Source: Terriglobales bacterium
Lineage (GTDB): Bacteria; Acidobacteriota; Terriglobia; Terriglobales; Acidobacteriaceae
DNA length: 63,508 nucleotides
NCBI GenBank assembly: GCA_025936825.1
Contig: JAICSO010000023.1
Location: 1 to 63,508, forward strand
Direction of reading: 5' to 3'
The translations under genes were made by a program, and so were the position numbers. How positions within the stretch are numbered: the stretch's first letter is position 1; every line of letters starts with the position of its first letter. Positions 24,654-34,975 of this stretch are shown here, one piece after another. The notes under the pieces were generated by a model. The model did not search any database and had not been told where the DNA came from. It worked only from the letters and a program-made list of their open reading frames with translations.

Positions 24654-26757
24654 TTAAACGAAACTCCCCATTTTTGCTGATGATGAGAGGTTTTTGCCTA
24701 ATAACGGGGCTGTAGGCTGCAGCTTCAGTCGGCGAAGCAACTGAGCATTCAGAGCCACGATGATGGTGGAGAGGCTCATTGCGACTGCACCCACACTCAT
24801 CGGTAGATCGAACCCCCATCGGACGAGCAGGCCTCCTGCTACAGGGATCGCGACGAGGTTATAAGCAGTAGCCCAAACCAGATTCTGAATCATTTTTCGG
24901 TAGGCAGCACGCGATAGTTTGATCGCTCCCACAACATCTCGCGGGTCGCTGCGCACAAGCACAATGCCTGCCGATTCGATCGCCACATCGGTTCCCGCGC
25001 CAATCGCAATTCCAACATCCGCAGTTGCCAGCGCTGGTGCGTCGTTTACGCCGTCACCAACTATTGCGACTCTCGTGCCGCCCGCCTGAAAGCGCTTGAC
25101 CGCCGATGCTTTGTCAGCGGGAAGAACCTCTGCGGCAACTTCATCTATACCGATCCGCTGGCCGACTGAGCCGGCCACCGTCTTGGAGTCTCCCGTGATC
25201 ATTGCGACTCGAATACCGAGCTCATGGAGTTCCCTGACGGCTTCATGGGATTCGGGCCGAATCTCATCCTCAAGGGCGAAAGCGCCTATCAGTCCTGCTT
25301 CGGCCACTATATAGAGAACGGTTTTTCCCTCGGATGCCCACTGGCTCGTCACATTTTCAACTTCGAGGGACACTGTCACCTTGCCCTCGGTCAACAAACG
25401 CGGTCCGCCGACAATGACGCTGTGGCCGTTCACGCGCGCCTGTGCGCCTCGACCCGGCAGCGCCTCGAAGTCGGCAGCCTGCAGCGTGGGCAAGTTTCGG
25501 CGTTTGGCCTCGGCTACGACTGCTTCAGCGAGCGGGTGTTCGGAGTTGGCTTCGACGGCAGCAGCAAAGGCGAGTAAGTCTTTCTCATTGACACCAGACG
25601 CCGCCACCACTCCCGAGAATGCGGGGGCTCCACGCGTGAGCGTCCCGGTCTTATCGAAAATCACCAGGTCCAAATTGCGCGCACGTTCGAGTGCGAGCCT
25701 GTCCTTGATGAGGAGTCCATTCTGGGCGCCGAGCGATGTCGAGATTGCAATCACGAGTGGAATTGCCAGTCCCAAGGCGTGCGGGCAGGCGGATAAGGAC
25801 GGTTGCCGTCCTGATCAGGGCATGTTCTTTGTCTCCTGAAAGCCACCACAAAGCCAAAGTAATCGCGCCAGACGCGACAGCCACGTAGAAAAGGATTGCG
25901 GCGGCACGGTCGGCGAGAGCTTGCGTGCGAGATCCAGAAGCCTGGGCAGTCACTACGAGCCGCACGATGCCGGACAGAGCCGTCTCCTCGCCGACGGCCG
26001 TGACGCGGACTCGAAGACTCCCGCCGCTGGCTACCGTTCCCGCGATGACCTTGGCACCTGCACTTTTCGCAACGGTCCGGGACTCGCCGGTAATCATCGA
26101 CTCGTCAACATCGGCAGCACCCTCAATGACTATGCCATCCACCGGAACACGCGTTCCGGGCCGTACAAGGACAATGTCGTCCACTTTCAACTCAGAAATT
26201 GGAGCGCTCTGACTCTCGGTTCCGCTTATACGTTCAGCCGTGTCCGGCAGCAGGGCGGCAAGTGCGTTGAGGGCACCACGAGCCTGGGAAATGGCTCGCA
26301 TTTCAAGCCAATGGCCGAGGACCATGATCGTAATCAGAGAGGCGAGTTCCCGCCAGACTTCGACCTCGAAGAGACCGAGTGTTGCGGCGAGCGACGTACC
26401 AAAGGCAACTATGATCGCCAGGCTGATGAGAGTCATCATGCCGGGCTTGTGATCGGAAAGTTCGCCCCACGCCCCGCGGATGAAGACCATCCCGCCATAG
26501 ACAAAGACGACGGTTCCGAGAATGGCAGGGATAAACTTCGAGCCAGGAAAAGAAGGTGCTCTGTATCCAAGCCAGTGTTGAACGTCGGACGACCAGAAGA
26601 CGACAGGAACAGTCAGAGCGAAACTCAGCCAAAACTTGTCGCGAAACATGGCGACGATGTGTCCCGCGTGAGGGTCGTGACTTGCATGTGCTCCCGAAAT
26701 GCCACGGCCGCTATGAGGCACGGCGGGCTCGTGCTCATGGTGCGTGATGTGATCCAT
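24654..26757 (-). pseudogene. CopB-type copper P1B-ATPase, single frameshift
   Basis: Two overlapping frames form one P-type ATPase of about 700 residues. The first (from ATG 26757) has a His-rich start (D-H-I-T-H-H-E-H), membrane helices and the A-domain T-G-E-S. The second has the C-P-H transport motif, the phosphorylation site D-K-T-G-T-L-T, the H-P motif (S-E-H-P-L-A-E-A) and G-D-G-V-N-D-A-P-A. The C-P-H triad marks the CopB (P1B-3) class. One base is missing near 25790-25796, just before C-P-H. All other motifs are intact, so this is either a recent mutation or a sequence error. Confidence 0.8.
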
Positions 26758-26776
26758 TTTGAATCCCGAGCGCACC

Positions 26777-27001
26777 TTATGGCGCAGAGGTGATCGATTG
26801 CACCGCAACGCTATTGCCTGTCTGTTCGCCGATTACTTTCACGCGCTCCCCAGCAAAGGAGGCAAATTGCGTGGTGTCTCCCGACAGTACGTATACCTTT
26901 CCCCAACTACGAGACCATAGGTCCAGTTCCCTTTTAGACTTCATGCACTCGCGGGTGCAGTCGGCCTCGCTCTTCCCGCAATCATATGCTTCTGTCCACA
27001 C
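26777..27001 (-). pseudogene. 5'-truncated small protein (DUF5818-like)
   Basis: The frame carries S-E-A-D-C-T-R-E-C-M-K, then G-K-V-Y-V-L-S-G, F-A-G-E-R-V-K-V-I-G and V-A-V-Q-S-I. This pattern is like small exported acidobacterial proteins that have a Cys pair followed by an OB-like strand set. It stays open to about 27100 with good coding character (E-F-I-Y-A-K-T-N-A-D-I-Y) but lacks a signal peptide and ATG; only a GTG at 27001 is available. It lies just upstream of the ATPase remnant. Confidence 0.45.
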
Positions 27002-27100
27002 ATCGTGTCCGTAACGGTTCCTGTAAATGTCCGCGTTGGTTTTTGCATAAATGAATTCTCCTTTGATCGTTACTCTCTTCGGATGAATTAGTGCGGCAAA

Positions 27101-28036
27101 TCTGACAAATCGTTAGCGCCGTTTTCAAGCCGCCCGCCCCTGACAGTCGCTTTGCGTGAAGCGCGTTGTTCTTCACTCGCCCGATCTGGACGATGCAACA
27201 CCACATTGCCCTTGCTTGACCAGATCGATGCATTGCGTTCGTTCGGGAGAAGATGCCGTGTTGGCAAATGGAAACGGGCCGAAGCGCCAAGACATTGGTG
27301 AACTATCCTGACCTGCGGATTGTGCTGAGGACGACGAAGCCGAGGACCCGCATTCGGCGTCACCGATGGCGGCGAATTGGTATTGATGAGCACATCAGAG
27401 CCGCTTGCTGAACAGGGCAAAGGGCGACAGCTCAAGGGTCCCCAGAGACATGGCAGCGGCACAGACGCTAGGGTCCAGCGGCATGGAATAATCGAGGGAG
27501 GTCATCATGTCGGACGGGTATGACATAAACCAAGGTGAGTACTATCGCAACACCTGGACGCACCTGCTGGTACCGGTCACCAAAGTTAGAGCATGAGGGC
27601 ATCACTGGGCTAGTCCATTGGGAAACGCTGAACAAAACCAAGATCGAAGGCGTAACGTCGGCCGTACAGGAGGCGCAGCACTTCCTGGAAGACTTCTACC
27701 TTGTACACGTTTCCCCGCTATCGCTACGTAAAGCGAGTTTGGCAGGCCTAAGCTCTTCCGCGCCAGATCCGTGCGATGCGCTTCTGCCAACTGCTGATAA
27801 TAGGGGTACTGATAAATAGTGCGGAGTCACCATGGCGATAAATCGTATCTCGGTGCGCATAAGGAAGGCGCGGGAGAAACAGATGCCATGCTGCGGAAGG
27901 TCTCTGAGAATTTGAAGCCGACCTTCATCAGAATGTACACCTTGAAAATAATGTCCTTTCCCCCGTGCGCTGGAGTTGGAAGCCTCAGCCGCACATTAAG
28001 GACTGTGACTAAAGAGATTCGATTCAACCGTAGTTC
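27101..28036. other. Gap without recognised gene
   Basis: About 935 bp. A 29-codon ORF with a GGAGG-like ribosome site starts at 27507 (M-S-D-G-Y-D-I-N) but resembles nothing known to me. The other frames look like antisense noise. It is probably decayed sequence between the copper remnant and the cytochrome gene. Confidence 0.4.
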
Positions 28037-28048
28037 GTGGAGGAGAGA

Positions 28049-29716
28049 ATGGTCCGGTTCGATGCTGCGCACAAAGCAGTTCATTACCCGCCTGATCGAC
28101 GTTTTCGCATTTGGATTCGACCATCCATCCTGATCGGCCTCGGCATCGCCATTCTTTCCGTGATCGTGGCCGCTTGGATTGAAGTCGCGGTAGCGGGGAT
28201 GCCACCGGTTCCGGCTGTTCCGCAGATATACCCAAACAACTTCGCGGGGCCACACGGCTTTCCGGTATGGGTGCGCTACTGCCACTTCTTCAATTTTCTT
28301 TTTGTGATGATGCTGATTCGCAGCGGCCTTTCGATACTAATGGATCACCCGCGTCTCTATTTCAATGATGGCTGCACACCGGGGAGCGAATGGATTCGGT
28401 TTACGCCATTAAAAGTTCCACGCGACCGCATCTGGACCGCGAAGGATGACGCGCGATACATCTCGCCGCTGGTTGGCACCCCGGGCTACCGGCACACAAT
28501 TGGGATAGCTCGCGTGTGGCACCTCATTGACGTGCACGGCTTCATCATTACGGGCATCGTCTTCATCATCATGCTGTTCGATACCGAGCAATGGCGGCGC
28601 ATTGTGCCAACATCGCCTGTCGTGCTTTTGCAAGCATGGAACACGTTCGTGCATTACGCGACCTTTCATTTGCCGCCGGAACCAAACGGGTTTTATGGCT
28701 ATAACGCATTGCAACAGATCGCCTATTTCACCGTGGTGTTTATATTCGGACCCCTTGCAATTGCTACCGGCATAGCGATGTCGCCGGCTGTGGTCAACCG
28801 GTTTCCGTGGTACGCGCGAATATTCGGTGGCCGGCAATCAGCCCGTTCTGTCCACTTCCTTACCATGTTCAGCTTCCTCGCATTCTTGGTCGTGCATGTG
28901 ACACTGATCGTGATGACAGGATTTGCGCGCAACATGAACCACATTGTGATGGGTACGGACGATCTGAAGCCGATCGGGATGTACCTCGGATTTGTCGGAA
29001 TCGGCGTGGTCGTTCTCTCGTGGATTGTGGCGCACTACCTTTCTTGGCGCCATCCGCGCGGACTTCAACATGCGCTCAAGTCCGTGACTTATCCCATGCA
29101 GATCCTTACGCTGAACCGGCTGCAACCTCAACAAAAGTACACCGAGAAGGAGATCTCTTCGTATTTCTGGCCTAACGGAAAGATGCCAGTTCGCGAGGAT
29201 TGGAAGCGTTTGGCAGAAAATGGGTTTGAGAGTTTCCACTTGAAGGTGGGCGGCCTCGTCGAGAAGCCGGTGGAGCTTTCTCTCGCCGATCTTGAGCGGC
29301 TGGGTGAGGTCGAGCACATCACCATGCATCATTGCATCCAGGGATGGAGCGGCATCGCGAAGTGGGGCGGGATTCCTATGCAGAAGCTCATTGAGCTCGT
29401 CCAGCCAAAACCAGAAGCGAAGGTTGTGGCCTTCTTTTCCTTTGGTGAAGCTCTCTATGGCGGACCTTACTACGACACGCAGAGCCTTGAGAATGTTCGA
29501 AAGCCGCAATGTCTGCTGGCTTCGCGAATGAACGGCGAACGGCTTCCGCAGGTGTACGGGGCACCGCTGCGTCTGCGAGTCGAAAATCAGCTCGGCTACA
29601 AGATGGTGAAATGGATCGAGCGTATCGAATTCGTTGAATCTGAAAAATTGCTTGGCAAAGGAGAAGGCGGCAAGAATGAGGACGATGAATATTTCGACCT
29701 GCTGCCCAATATTTGA
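28049..29716 (+). CDS. Cytochrome b / sulfite-oxidase-like molybdopterin fusion oxidoreductase
   Basis: About 555 residues from the ATG at 28049, which has GGAGGAG just upstream; a GTG at 28037 is also in frame. The N-terminal half has several membrane helices with conserved His (V-W-H-L-I-D-V-H-G-F, F-V-H-Y-A-T-F-H, V-V-H-V-T-L-I) as in b-type cytochromes. The C-terminal half is an oxidoreductase molybdopterin-binding domain, with Cys in H-H-C-I-Q-G-W-S as the likely Mo ligand. The fusion suggests a single-chain membrane enzyme passing electrons between a Mo site and the quinone pool. The substrate is unknown. No Mo-cofactor genes are nearby. Confidence 0.85.
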   Translation: MVRFDAAHKAVHYPPDRRFRIWIRPSILIGLGIAILSVIVAAWIEVAVAGMPPVPAVPQIYPNNFAGPHGFPVWVRYCHFFNFLFVMMLIRSGLSILMDHPRLYFNDGCTPGSEWIRFTPLKVPRDRIWTAKDDARYISPLVGTPGYRHTIGIARVWHLIDVHGFIITGIVFIIMLFDTEQWRRIVPTSPVVLLQAWNTFVHYATFHLPPEPNGFYGYNALQQIAYFTVVFIFGPLAIATGIAMSPAVVNRFPWYARIFGGRQSARSVHFLTMFSFLAFLVVHVTLIVMTGFARNMNHIVMGTDDLKPIGMYLGFVGIGVVVLSWIVAHYLSWRHPRGLQHALKSVTYPMQILTLNRLQPQQKYTEKEISSYFWPNGKMPVREDWKRLAENGFESFHLKVGGLVEKPVELSLADLERLGEVEHITMHHCIQGWSGIAKWGGIPMQKLIELVQPKPEAKVVAFFSFGEALYGGPYYDTQSLENVRKPQCLLASRMNGERLPQVYGAPLRLRVENQLGYKMVKWIERIEFVESEKLLGKGEGGKNEDDEYFDLLPNI

Positions 29717-29843
29717 TGCGGAACAGCGATCCTTTCGCCCATGAACATGCTGGCGTTGACCACATTTTCTCGTTCTTCCGACCGAAAACGGTGTTTCGCG
29801 GGCTTGAGGTCCTGCCAAGAGGTCGCCAGCCGGAGCCACTACG

Positions 29844-29996
29844 TTGATTGTTTCTCTAGGCATCATTTCGAAACTGCGTGAACTGGTCATTATCGAGGTG
29901 GCAGTGTTCTTGCTTGTCGCTCAAGCTCTGGCGATCAACCGACTCGCAGGATTGCGCTATCCCTTCTGGAGGCCTCTACCTCAGCCCGAAAGGTGA
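29844..29996 (+). pseudogene. C-terminal fragment of a membrane protein
   Basis: An open frame reads I-I-E-V-A-V-F-L-L-V-A-Q-A-L-A-I-N-R-L-A-G-L-R-Y-P-F-W, a single hydrophobic helix with a good C-terminus, ending at 29996, 11 bp before the NnrS-like remnant. No proper start exists. It is probably the end of a gene that once preceded the NnrS-like copy. Confidence 0.35.
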
Positions 29997-30007
29997 AGGA
30001 AACCACT

Positions 30008-30291
30008 ATGTCCACCCGCGGCGATCCGCGAGCTGTTCGGCGGGATGATCAGACGAAATCCATCATGGACCGCGCCATCGCTCGTGAGCAATCTCTCTCG
30101 CGCCTGCTAATGACGTATATCGTCACCGGACTTATATTCATGCTTTTGCCGGGCACGTTTCTTGGTGTATGGAACCTCATCAAAATATCAGCAGCCGCGA
30201 AGCCGCCGAATCGATTTCCCCAGCTTGGATTCAGGCGCATGGTCACGCCCAGCTGTTCCGCTGGGTGGGCACGTTCATTCTGGGAAGGTGA
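30008..30291 (+). pseudogene. Truncated NnrS-like protein (degraded paralogue of 37235-38572)
   Basis: The start (S-L-S-R-L-L-M-T-Y-I-V-T-G-L-I-F-M-L-L-P) and L-G-V-W-N-L match the first helix of the intact NnrS. After a one-base shift near 30190 the +1 frame continues A-W-I-Q-A-H-G-H-A-Q-L-F-R-W-V-G-T-F-I-L-G then stops. Some 350 residues are missing. It is a dead duplicate. Confidence 0.75.
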
Positions 30292-30532
30292 TGACTGAAT
30301 GAGGACTCTCAAAACAGGGGCGCTAGGCGAGACGGTTCAATGCTCTTGCTGTTAACTGCTTGATTTGAAGCGATCTCACGTAGAGAGCTCGAATCAACAA
30401 GAGTTCACACTCAAAGTCGTGTCGGTAGAGCTGTTCCGTAGTGTGAAGTTCCAGCTTCAGCCCGAATGTCACAATAAGAAGTGTCTCGCGGAACGTTGTG
30501 CGCGTCTAATCAGGTATGGAGAGGTAAGCAGC

Positions 30533-31414
30533 ATGAATTCGGCCACAAGGAAATCGAAAGCTCAGTTGCTGGTAGACGGCGGCGATCCTCAGGAAACGCT
30601 AAGGGTCAGAAATGTGGTCGGTTATGTTGACGGCCAAACCACGAATCCGACACTAGTCGCCAAGAACCCGGAAGTTCGAACGATAATCTCCTCCGGGCAG
30701 AAGTTCAGTTCCCAGGAAGAACTGCAGGAGTACAAGAAGATCGTACAGGCAATTTCACCGCTGGTAGGCGGCGCGGGGGTGTCTATTGAGGTCTTCGCCG
30801 ATCTGGATACCACTGGCGAGGACATGCTGGCCCAGGGCCGACAGATGTTTTCCTGGATTCCGAATGCATATATCAAGTATCCATGTACGCACGAAGGGCT
30901 GCGCGCCGCGCAGATCTCCGTTCGTGAAGGACTGCGCGTCAATATGACCTTGTGTTTTTCGCAGGAGCAGGCTGCTGCTGTATACGCAGCAACAAAGGGA
31001 TCAAAAGCCACGGTGTACGTTTCGCCTTTCGTAGGTAGGCTGGACGATCACGGTCAGAACGGCATGGATCTGGTGAAAAACATCAAGAAAATGTATGAAG
31101 CAGGAGATGGACACGTCCATGTGCTTGCAGCAAGCATTCGCCATCTCAAGCACCTGCTTGGCTCGTTTACCTTGGATGCAGAGTTGGTAACGGCTCCGGC
31201 TAAGGTTTGGGAAGAATGGGCCGGTGCATCGTTCCCGCTTCCTGGTAAGGACTTCGTCGTTCAGGGTACCGATACTCAGTTGAAGCCTATTGCCTACAAA
31301 GCACTCGATCTAAATCGCGAATGGGAAAGTTTTGACGTTCGCCATGATCTGACGACAAAGGGGATCCAACAGTTTGTGGCTGATTACAAGAGTACGCTTA
31401 AGCAGTCTGCCTGA
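30533..31414 (+). CDS. tal: Transaldolase family protein
   Basis: About 293 residues from the ATG at 30533, preceded by GGAGAGG; a longer frame opens at 30365 without family similarity. T-T-N-P-T-L-V-A-K-N and the Schiff-base Lys in A-Y-I-K-Y-P, followed by L-R-V-N-M-T-L-C-F and Y-V-S-P-F-V-G-R-L-D-D, are hallmarks of the transaldolase/F6P-aldolase family. It transfers a dihydroxyacetone unit between sugar phosphates in the pentose phosphate pathway, in the cytoplasm. It precedes the FAD oxidoreductase by 12 bp, so the two are probably co-transcribed. The pairing might supply NADPH-linked redox metabolism. Confidence 0.88.
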   Translation: MNSATRKSKAQLLVDGGDPQETLRVRNVVGYVDGQTTNPTLVAKNPEVRTIISSGQKFSSQEELQEYKKIVQAISPLVGGAGVSIEVFADLDTTGEDMLAQGRQMFSWIPNAYIKYPCTHEGLRAAQISVREGLRVNMTLCFSQEQAAAVYAATKGSKATVYVSPFVGRLDDHGQNGMDLVKNIKKMYEAGDGHVHVLAASIRHLKHLLGSFTLDAELVTAPAKVWEEWAGASFPLPGKDFVVQGTDTQLKPIAYKALDLNREWESFDVRHDLTTKGIQQFVADYKSTLKQSA

Positions 31415-31426
31415 AGGTCTGTCTCG

Positions 31427-32650
31427 ATGAGTTCAAGCAAATACATTATCCTCGGCGGCGGCATGGTCGCGGGCTACGCCGCGAAGGAACTGGCGAAACG
31501 AGGTCTCGGTCCCGGCGAGTTGACGATCATTTCCGCCGACGATGCATTCCCGTACGAGCGCCCACCTCTGTCAAAAAGCTTCCTTTCGGGCAAAGACAAG
31601 GAAGTCGATATTCTGATCAATGCTCAAGAGTGGTATGCGCAAAAGAAGATCGGCGTCAAGTTGAAAACGCTTGTTCAAAATATCGATTTGAAAAAGCGTA
31701 CCCTTCGCGCAAGCTCGGGCGAATCTTTCGAGTTTGAGCATCTGCTCATCGCCACCGGCGCACGCGCGAGAAAGCTTGACTGCCCTGGAAATGATCTGCG
31801 CAACGTATTTTATCTGCGGTCCTTGGACGACTCCAGGAACATCCGGGACAACGCGGCAACCGCTAAGCGCGCTGCCATCATCGGCGGGGGGTTCATCGGC
31901 ATGGAGGTGGCTTCGGTTCTCGCGCAACAAAATATCGAGACCACGTTGATCATTCGGGAAGATCGCGTTTGGAGCCGAGTCTTCACTCTTGCAATGTCAA
32001 ACTTCTTTGAGCATTACTATGCCTCGAGAGGAGTACGGCTTCTCAAAGAGGAAAACGTGGTCCAGTTCGAGGGCAAGGAACGCGTAAATGCGGTGGTGTT
32101 GTCGAGTGGCAATCAAGTCGCGTGCGACATGGTTATCGCGGGCGTGGGTGCGGCTCCAGTAACGGAGGTCCTTGCCAAGACCGGCCTGGAAATCGAAAAC
32201 GGCGTTGTGGTCAACGAGTACCTCGAAACGAATCAGGCTGGCGTTTTTGCGGCGGGTGATGTGGCTAGTTACTTCGACAAAATCTTTAACAAGCGACGAC
32301 GCGTGGAGCACTGGGACAATGCCGTTTCTCAAGGGCAGCATTGGGCATCCGTCGTTCGAGGAGATCGGCAACCATTCGTACACGTCCCTTACTTTTTTTC
32401 AGATGTTTTCGATTTATCTTACGAGTTGTGGGGCGATCCTCATGATGCGAGGGAAACGGTCGTCCGTGGCGACGCGAACAGTCCAAGCTTCAGTGTTTGG
32501 TGGCTTAATGGGGATCGGCTGGTAGCCGCCTTTACTATGAACCGGCCTGACGAGGAACGGGAGCTTGCGCCGGAATGGATAAAATCCAAGCAACGCATGT
32601 CGAGGGAACTCCTTGCGGATCAGAATCGCCCTCTAAGAGAAGGGAAATAG
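31427..32650 (+). CDS. FAD/NAD(P)-dependent oxidoreductase (ferredoxin-reductase type)
   Basis: 407 residues. Two Rossmann motifs are seen: G-G-G-M-V-A-G-Y-A-A near the start for FAD and I-I-G-G-G-F-I-G-M-E for NAD(P)H. V-F-A-A-G-D-V-A and V-E-H-W-D-N-A are typical of Rieske/ferredoxin reductase-like flavoproteins (Pyr_redox_2). It should shuttle electrons from NAD(P)H to a ferredoxin or thiol partner; none is encoded beside it. It follows the transaldolase gene within 12 bp. Confidence 0.88.
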   Translation: MSSSKYIILGGGMVAGYAAKELAKRGLGPGELTIISADDAFPYERPPLSKSFLSGKDKEVDILINAQEWYAQKKIGVKLKTLVQNIDLKKRTLRASSGESFEFEHLLIATGARARKLDCPGNDLRNVFYLRSLDDSRNIRDNAATAKRAAIIGGGFIGMEVASVLAQQNIETTLIIREDRVWSRVFTLAMSNFFEHYYASRGVRLLKEENVVQFEGKERVNAVVLSSGNQVACDMVIAGVGAAPVTEVLAKTGLEIENGVVVNEYLETNQAGVFAAGDVASYFDKIFNKRRRVEHWDNAVSQGQHWASVVRGDRQPFVHVPYFFSDVFDLSYELWGDPHDARETVVRGDANSPSFSVWWLNGDRLVAAFTMNRPDEERELAPEWIKSKQRMSRELLADQNRPLREGK

Positions 32651-32658
32651 AGAAAGCT

Positions 32659-32907
32659 CTAGCGGCTCCTCGTACCCCGCCTTCGGTGAGTCGGAGTGGC
32701 AATTCGTTTTAACGCCTTCCCCTTATGAATCGCAATGTGATCAGTCTTATTGCTCTTGATGAGGTATTGCGGTTCGTCCTTTGAAGCGTGGTGCACGTAG
32801 CCTTTGAAGCGAGTGTCCGATACAACTCGCTTGATGATCGTTCCGCGCACCCTTCCTGCTTCGGAGTTCCATTCGACATGATCGCCACGCTTGAACGTTT
32901 TGGACAT
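32659..32907 (-). CDS. DUF2945 (hypervirulence-associated TUDOR-like) protein
   Basis: 82 residues. F-K-R-G-D-H-V-E-W-N-S-E-A-G, then V-R-G-T-I-I and D-E-P-Q-Y-L-I-K-S-N-K-T, fits the short SH3/Tudor-like DUF2945 family, with a basic tail (T-H-R-R-R-G-T-R-S-R). The role of the family is not established. It is convergent with the oxidoreductase and 10 bp from the end of the broken cupin gene. Confidence 0.85.
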   Translation of the reverse strand: MSKTFKRGDHVEWNSEAGRVRGTIIKRVVSDTRFKGYVHHASKDEPQYLIKSNKTDHIAIHKGKALKRIATPTHRRRGTRSR

Positions 32908-32917
32908 TTTTCAGTTC

Positions 32918-33323
32918 CTACCGGAGGGAAGCTGGATCGGGCCACGCAATGGTCAGTAGAAGAGCGCTGTCAACGATGCCTTCCACATCGTGAGGAATAT
33001 CGTGTTCTAGTGTCAGCATTTGCCCTGCTGCTAGCTCTAACTGACCGCTCGGCAGTACTGAACCGAATTCGTCCGTCGAGAGTTTGAACCGAAATTCGTC
33101 CCTCGGTTCGATGTTTGTCCAATCGCCCGCCAGTTTTCATGACGATTAACACGAGCCGGAAATCGGAATACTTGACGAGCGTCTTTGCCGTGTGCCCAGA
33201 CTGCCAGCGTCCTTCGGATCGTAGCTTCTCGATCTCGCGCTTGAGGTCCAGAGTCAGGAGCGGCGCGGCTAAAGTCCCCACTTCGTGTTCTCGTCCGGTT
33301 TGTGGCTTTGCGTCTGACATCAT
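32918..33323 (-). pseudogene. Small cupin protein, frameshifted
   Basis: The frame from 33323 reads K-T-L-V-K-Y-S-D-F-R-L-V-L-I-V-M-K and then H-R-T-E-G-R-I-S-V-Q-T-L-D-G-R, the first cupin motif region. Near 33060 coding continues in another frame as L-P-S-G-Q-L-E-L-A-A-G-Q-M-L and P-H-D-V-E-G to a TAG at 32918-32920. One indel separates the halves. If intact it would be a small metal-binding cupin; now it is inactive or a sequence error. Confidence 0.7.
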
Positions 33324-33841
33324 GATTTCACCTCACCTTTGTAGATGCCGAGTATCACCCGTACGAACCATTTTGGGCGAGCGACACACTTGATTCAAGA
33401 GTCAAAAGCCTGGACTGACTGAACTGCGCCAAAGATTCTTTCAGGAGGGATCATGGCTCAAAAGGCTCAACGTCAGCAGGGCGTCTACCGTGACAGTTAT
33501 GACTTGCACTGCCTTTGGCTGCCCCGCGTCTCTTGTCAGTTCTAAAAACCTACATACGCGCTGCTGTCATCGCAGCGTTCGTCGGATTCGGAGTTTGGCT
33601 CCTTCAGCCTCGCGGCATTGCGCCTGATGTCGGCCGCGGAAAGCTATGCTCAACAAATGTCTATTCGGCACTTACCGGCGCCGGCAACCATGAACCACCG
33701 CCAGAGCAGGCGGTGCGTTCACCCGTCTTGCCCACCAGGGAGAGCGATCGAACGTTTCAGCGGTTTCTGGGCAGGGGATTCCGCGCTCGTTTCCGTCGTG
33801 GAAATCACCCGTGCCGTTACTAAGGGTCATCACCGGCCACA
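33324..33841. other. Gap without recognised gene
   Basis: About 518 bp. A 102-codon frame (33515-33823) has one hydrophobic stretch (A-V-I-A-A-F-V-G-F-G-V-W-L-L) followed by an Arg-rich non-homologous tail. I do not consider it a gene, though the first part may be a membrane-helix remnant. Confidence 0.35.
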
Positions 33842-34975
33842 TCATTCCGAGAAATGCTTAGCTTCGTGAGTCGCCTCAGGCCGATCTACTTCCTGCGACA
33901 ATGCATTACTTTCCCTGATCATGCCCAGAAGCACGACCGTCACCGACACAACAACAGGTCCGATGAAAATCCCTATGAACCCGAAGGCTCTGACGCCGCC
34001 CAATAGTGCGAAGAATATGAGCAGGTTGTGCATCTTCGCGCGTCCGCTCACAACATAAGGCCTTACCAGGGCATCCACCTGTGCGACCACCGCTGCGCCC
34101 CAGCCGAAAAGAAGCAGTGCCTTAATCCAATGTCCGCTGGCCAGAAGAACCACCGCTCCGGGCAGCCAAACGATCGCGGTCCCGACGAGCGGAACTAAAG
34201 ATGCCAGTGACGCCAGAAGAGCCCACACCACCGGCGAGGATAAACCCAGCACCCAAAATGCAACTCCCGTCAGTGACCCTTGCGCGAACCCCACAGCAAT
34301 GCCGCCATACGCACTGGCCACAATGATTTCACTAATTCGCGCCATCAGCTTTTTTGCCTGTTGGTGAGTGAGAGGCATCGATTCCGCCAACCCATGATGA
34401 ATTTTTGGTCCGTCGCGGAAAAGAAAGAACAAGGTGAAGAAAACCACGATCGTGTCGAGCATTAGGGACATCAAGTTGCTCACTGCTCTTCCGCTTAGTC
34501 CCACCAGATATCTGCTCGCTGCGTTTACTCATCCGAGTAGAGTCGCCCGCATGTCAAGCCGCGACAGATCGACATACCTGCCCAGCGTTCCGAGCGGCGT
34601 TTCGAGCAGGTGCATGAAGTATGCGCCGACACCGCCCTGGGTCGCACTCTTTTCACAGAGGGACCTGTAGAGATCGCCCAGTTCTCCGGTGACGACGATG
34701 CCGAGCACAACGGCCGGAATCGCGACGATTAGCATCACCATGACAGTAGAGATGGCCGCGGCAAGGTTTAGCCGTCGAACAGAAAGATCGACTTTCGCAT
34801 GAAGAGGATGAAAAATCACCGCCAGTACCACAGCGGCAAAAATGGCATCGAGAAACGGGTGCGCGACAAGATACGAGAGATAGAGCGCGAGGGCAGCAAG
34901 CGCGAACAAGAAACACGTGTTTGCCGATTGTCGCACGGACAATTCTAACTCTCGGGTGTCTGCTGGTAACGACAT
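33842..34975 (-). pseudogene. AI-2E family transporter (PerM/YhhT type), frameshifted
   Basis: Two frames make one protein: 34975-34529 with the first helices (L-A-A-L-A-L-Y-L-S-Y-L-V-A-H-P-F) and 34504-33842 with the remaining helices (L-A-S-L-V-P-L-V-G-T-A-I-V-W-L-P and G-P-V-V-V-S). The shift lies between about 34505 and 34540, where the first frame ends L-L-G stop and the other continues S-R-Y-L-V-G-L-S-G-R-A. Members export quorum-sensing or other small molecules or ions. It is probably inactive here. Confidence 0.75.

Noticed and set aside
27507-27596. 29-codon ORF with ribosome site
   Set aside because: No family resemblance, inside decayed sequence; too little to call.
33515-33823. 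102-codon frame as a gene
   Set aside because: The second half is Arg-rich and non-homologous, and another frame is equally open; only a short hydrophobic part is suggestive.
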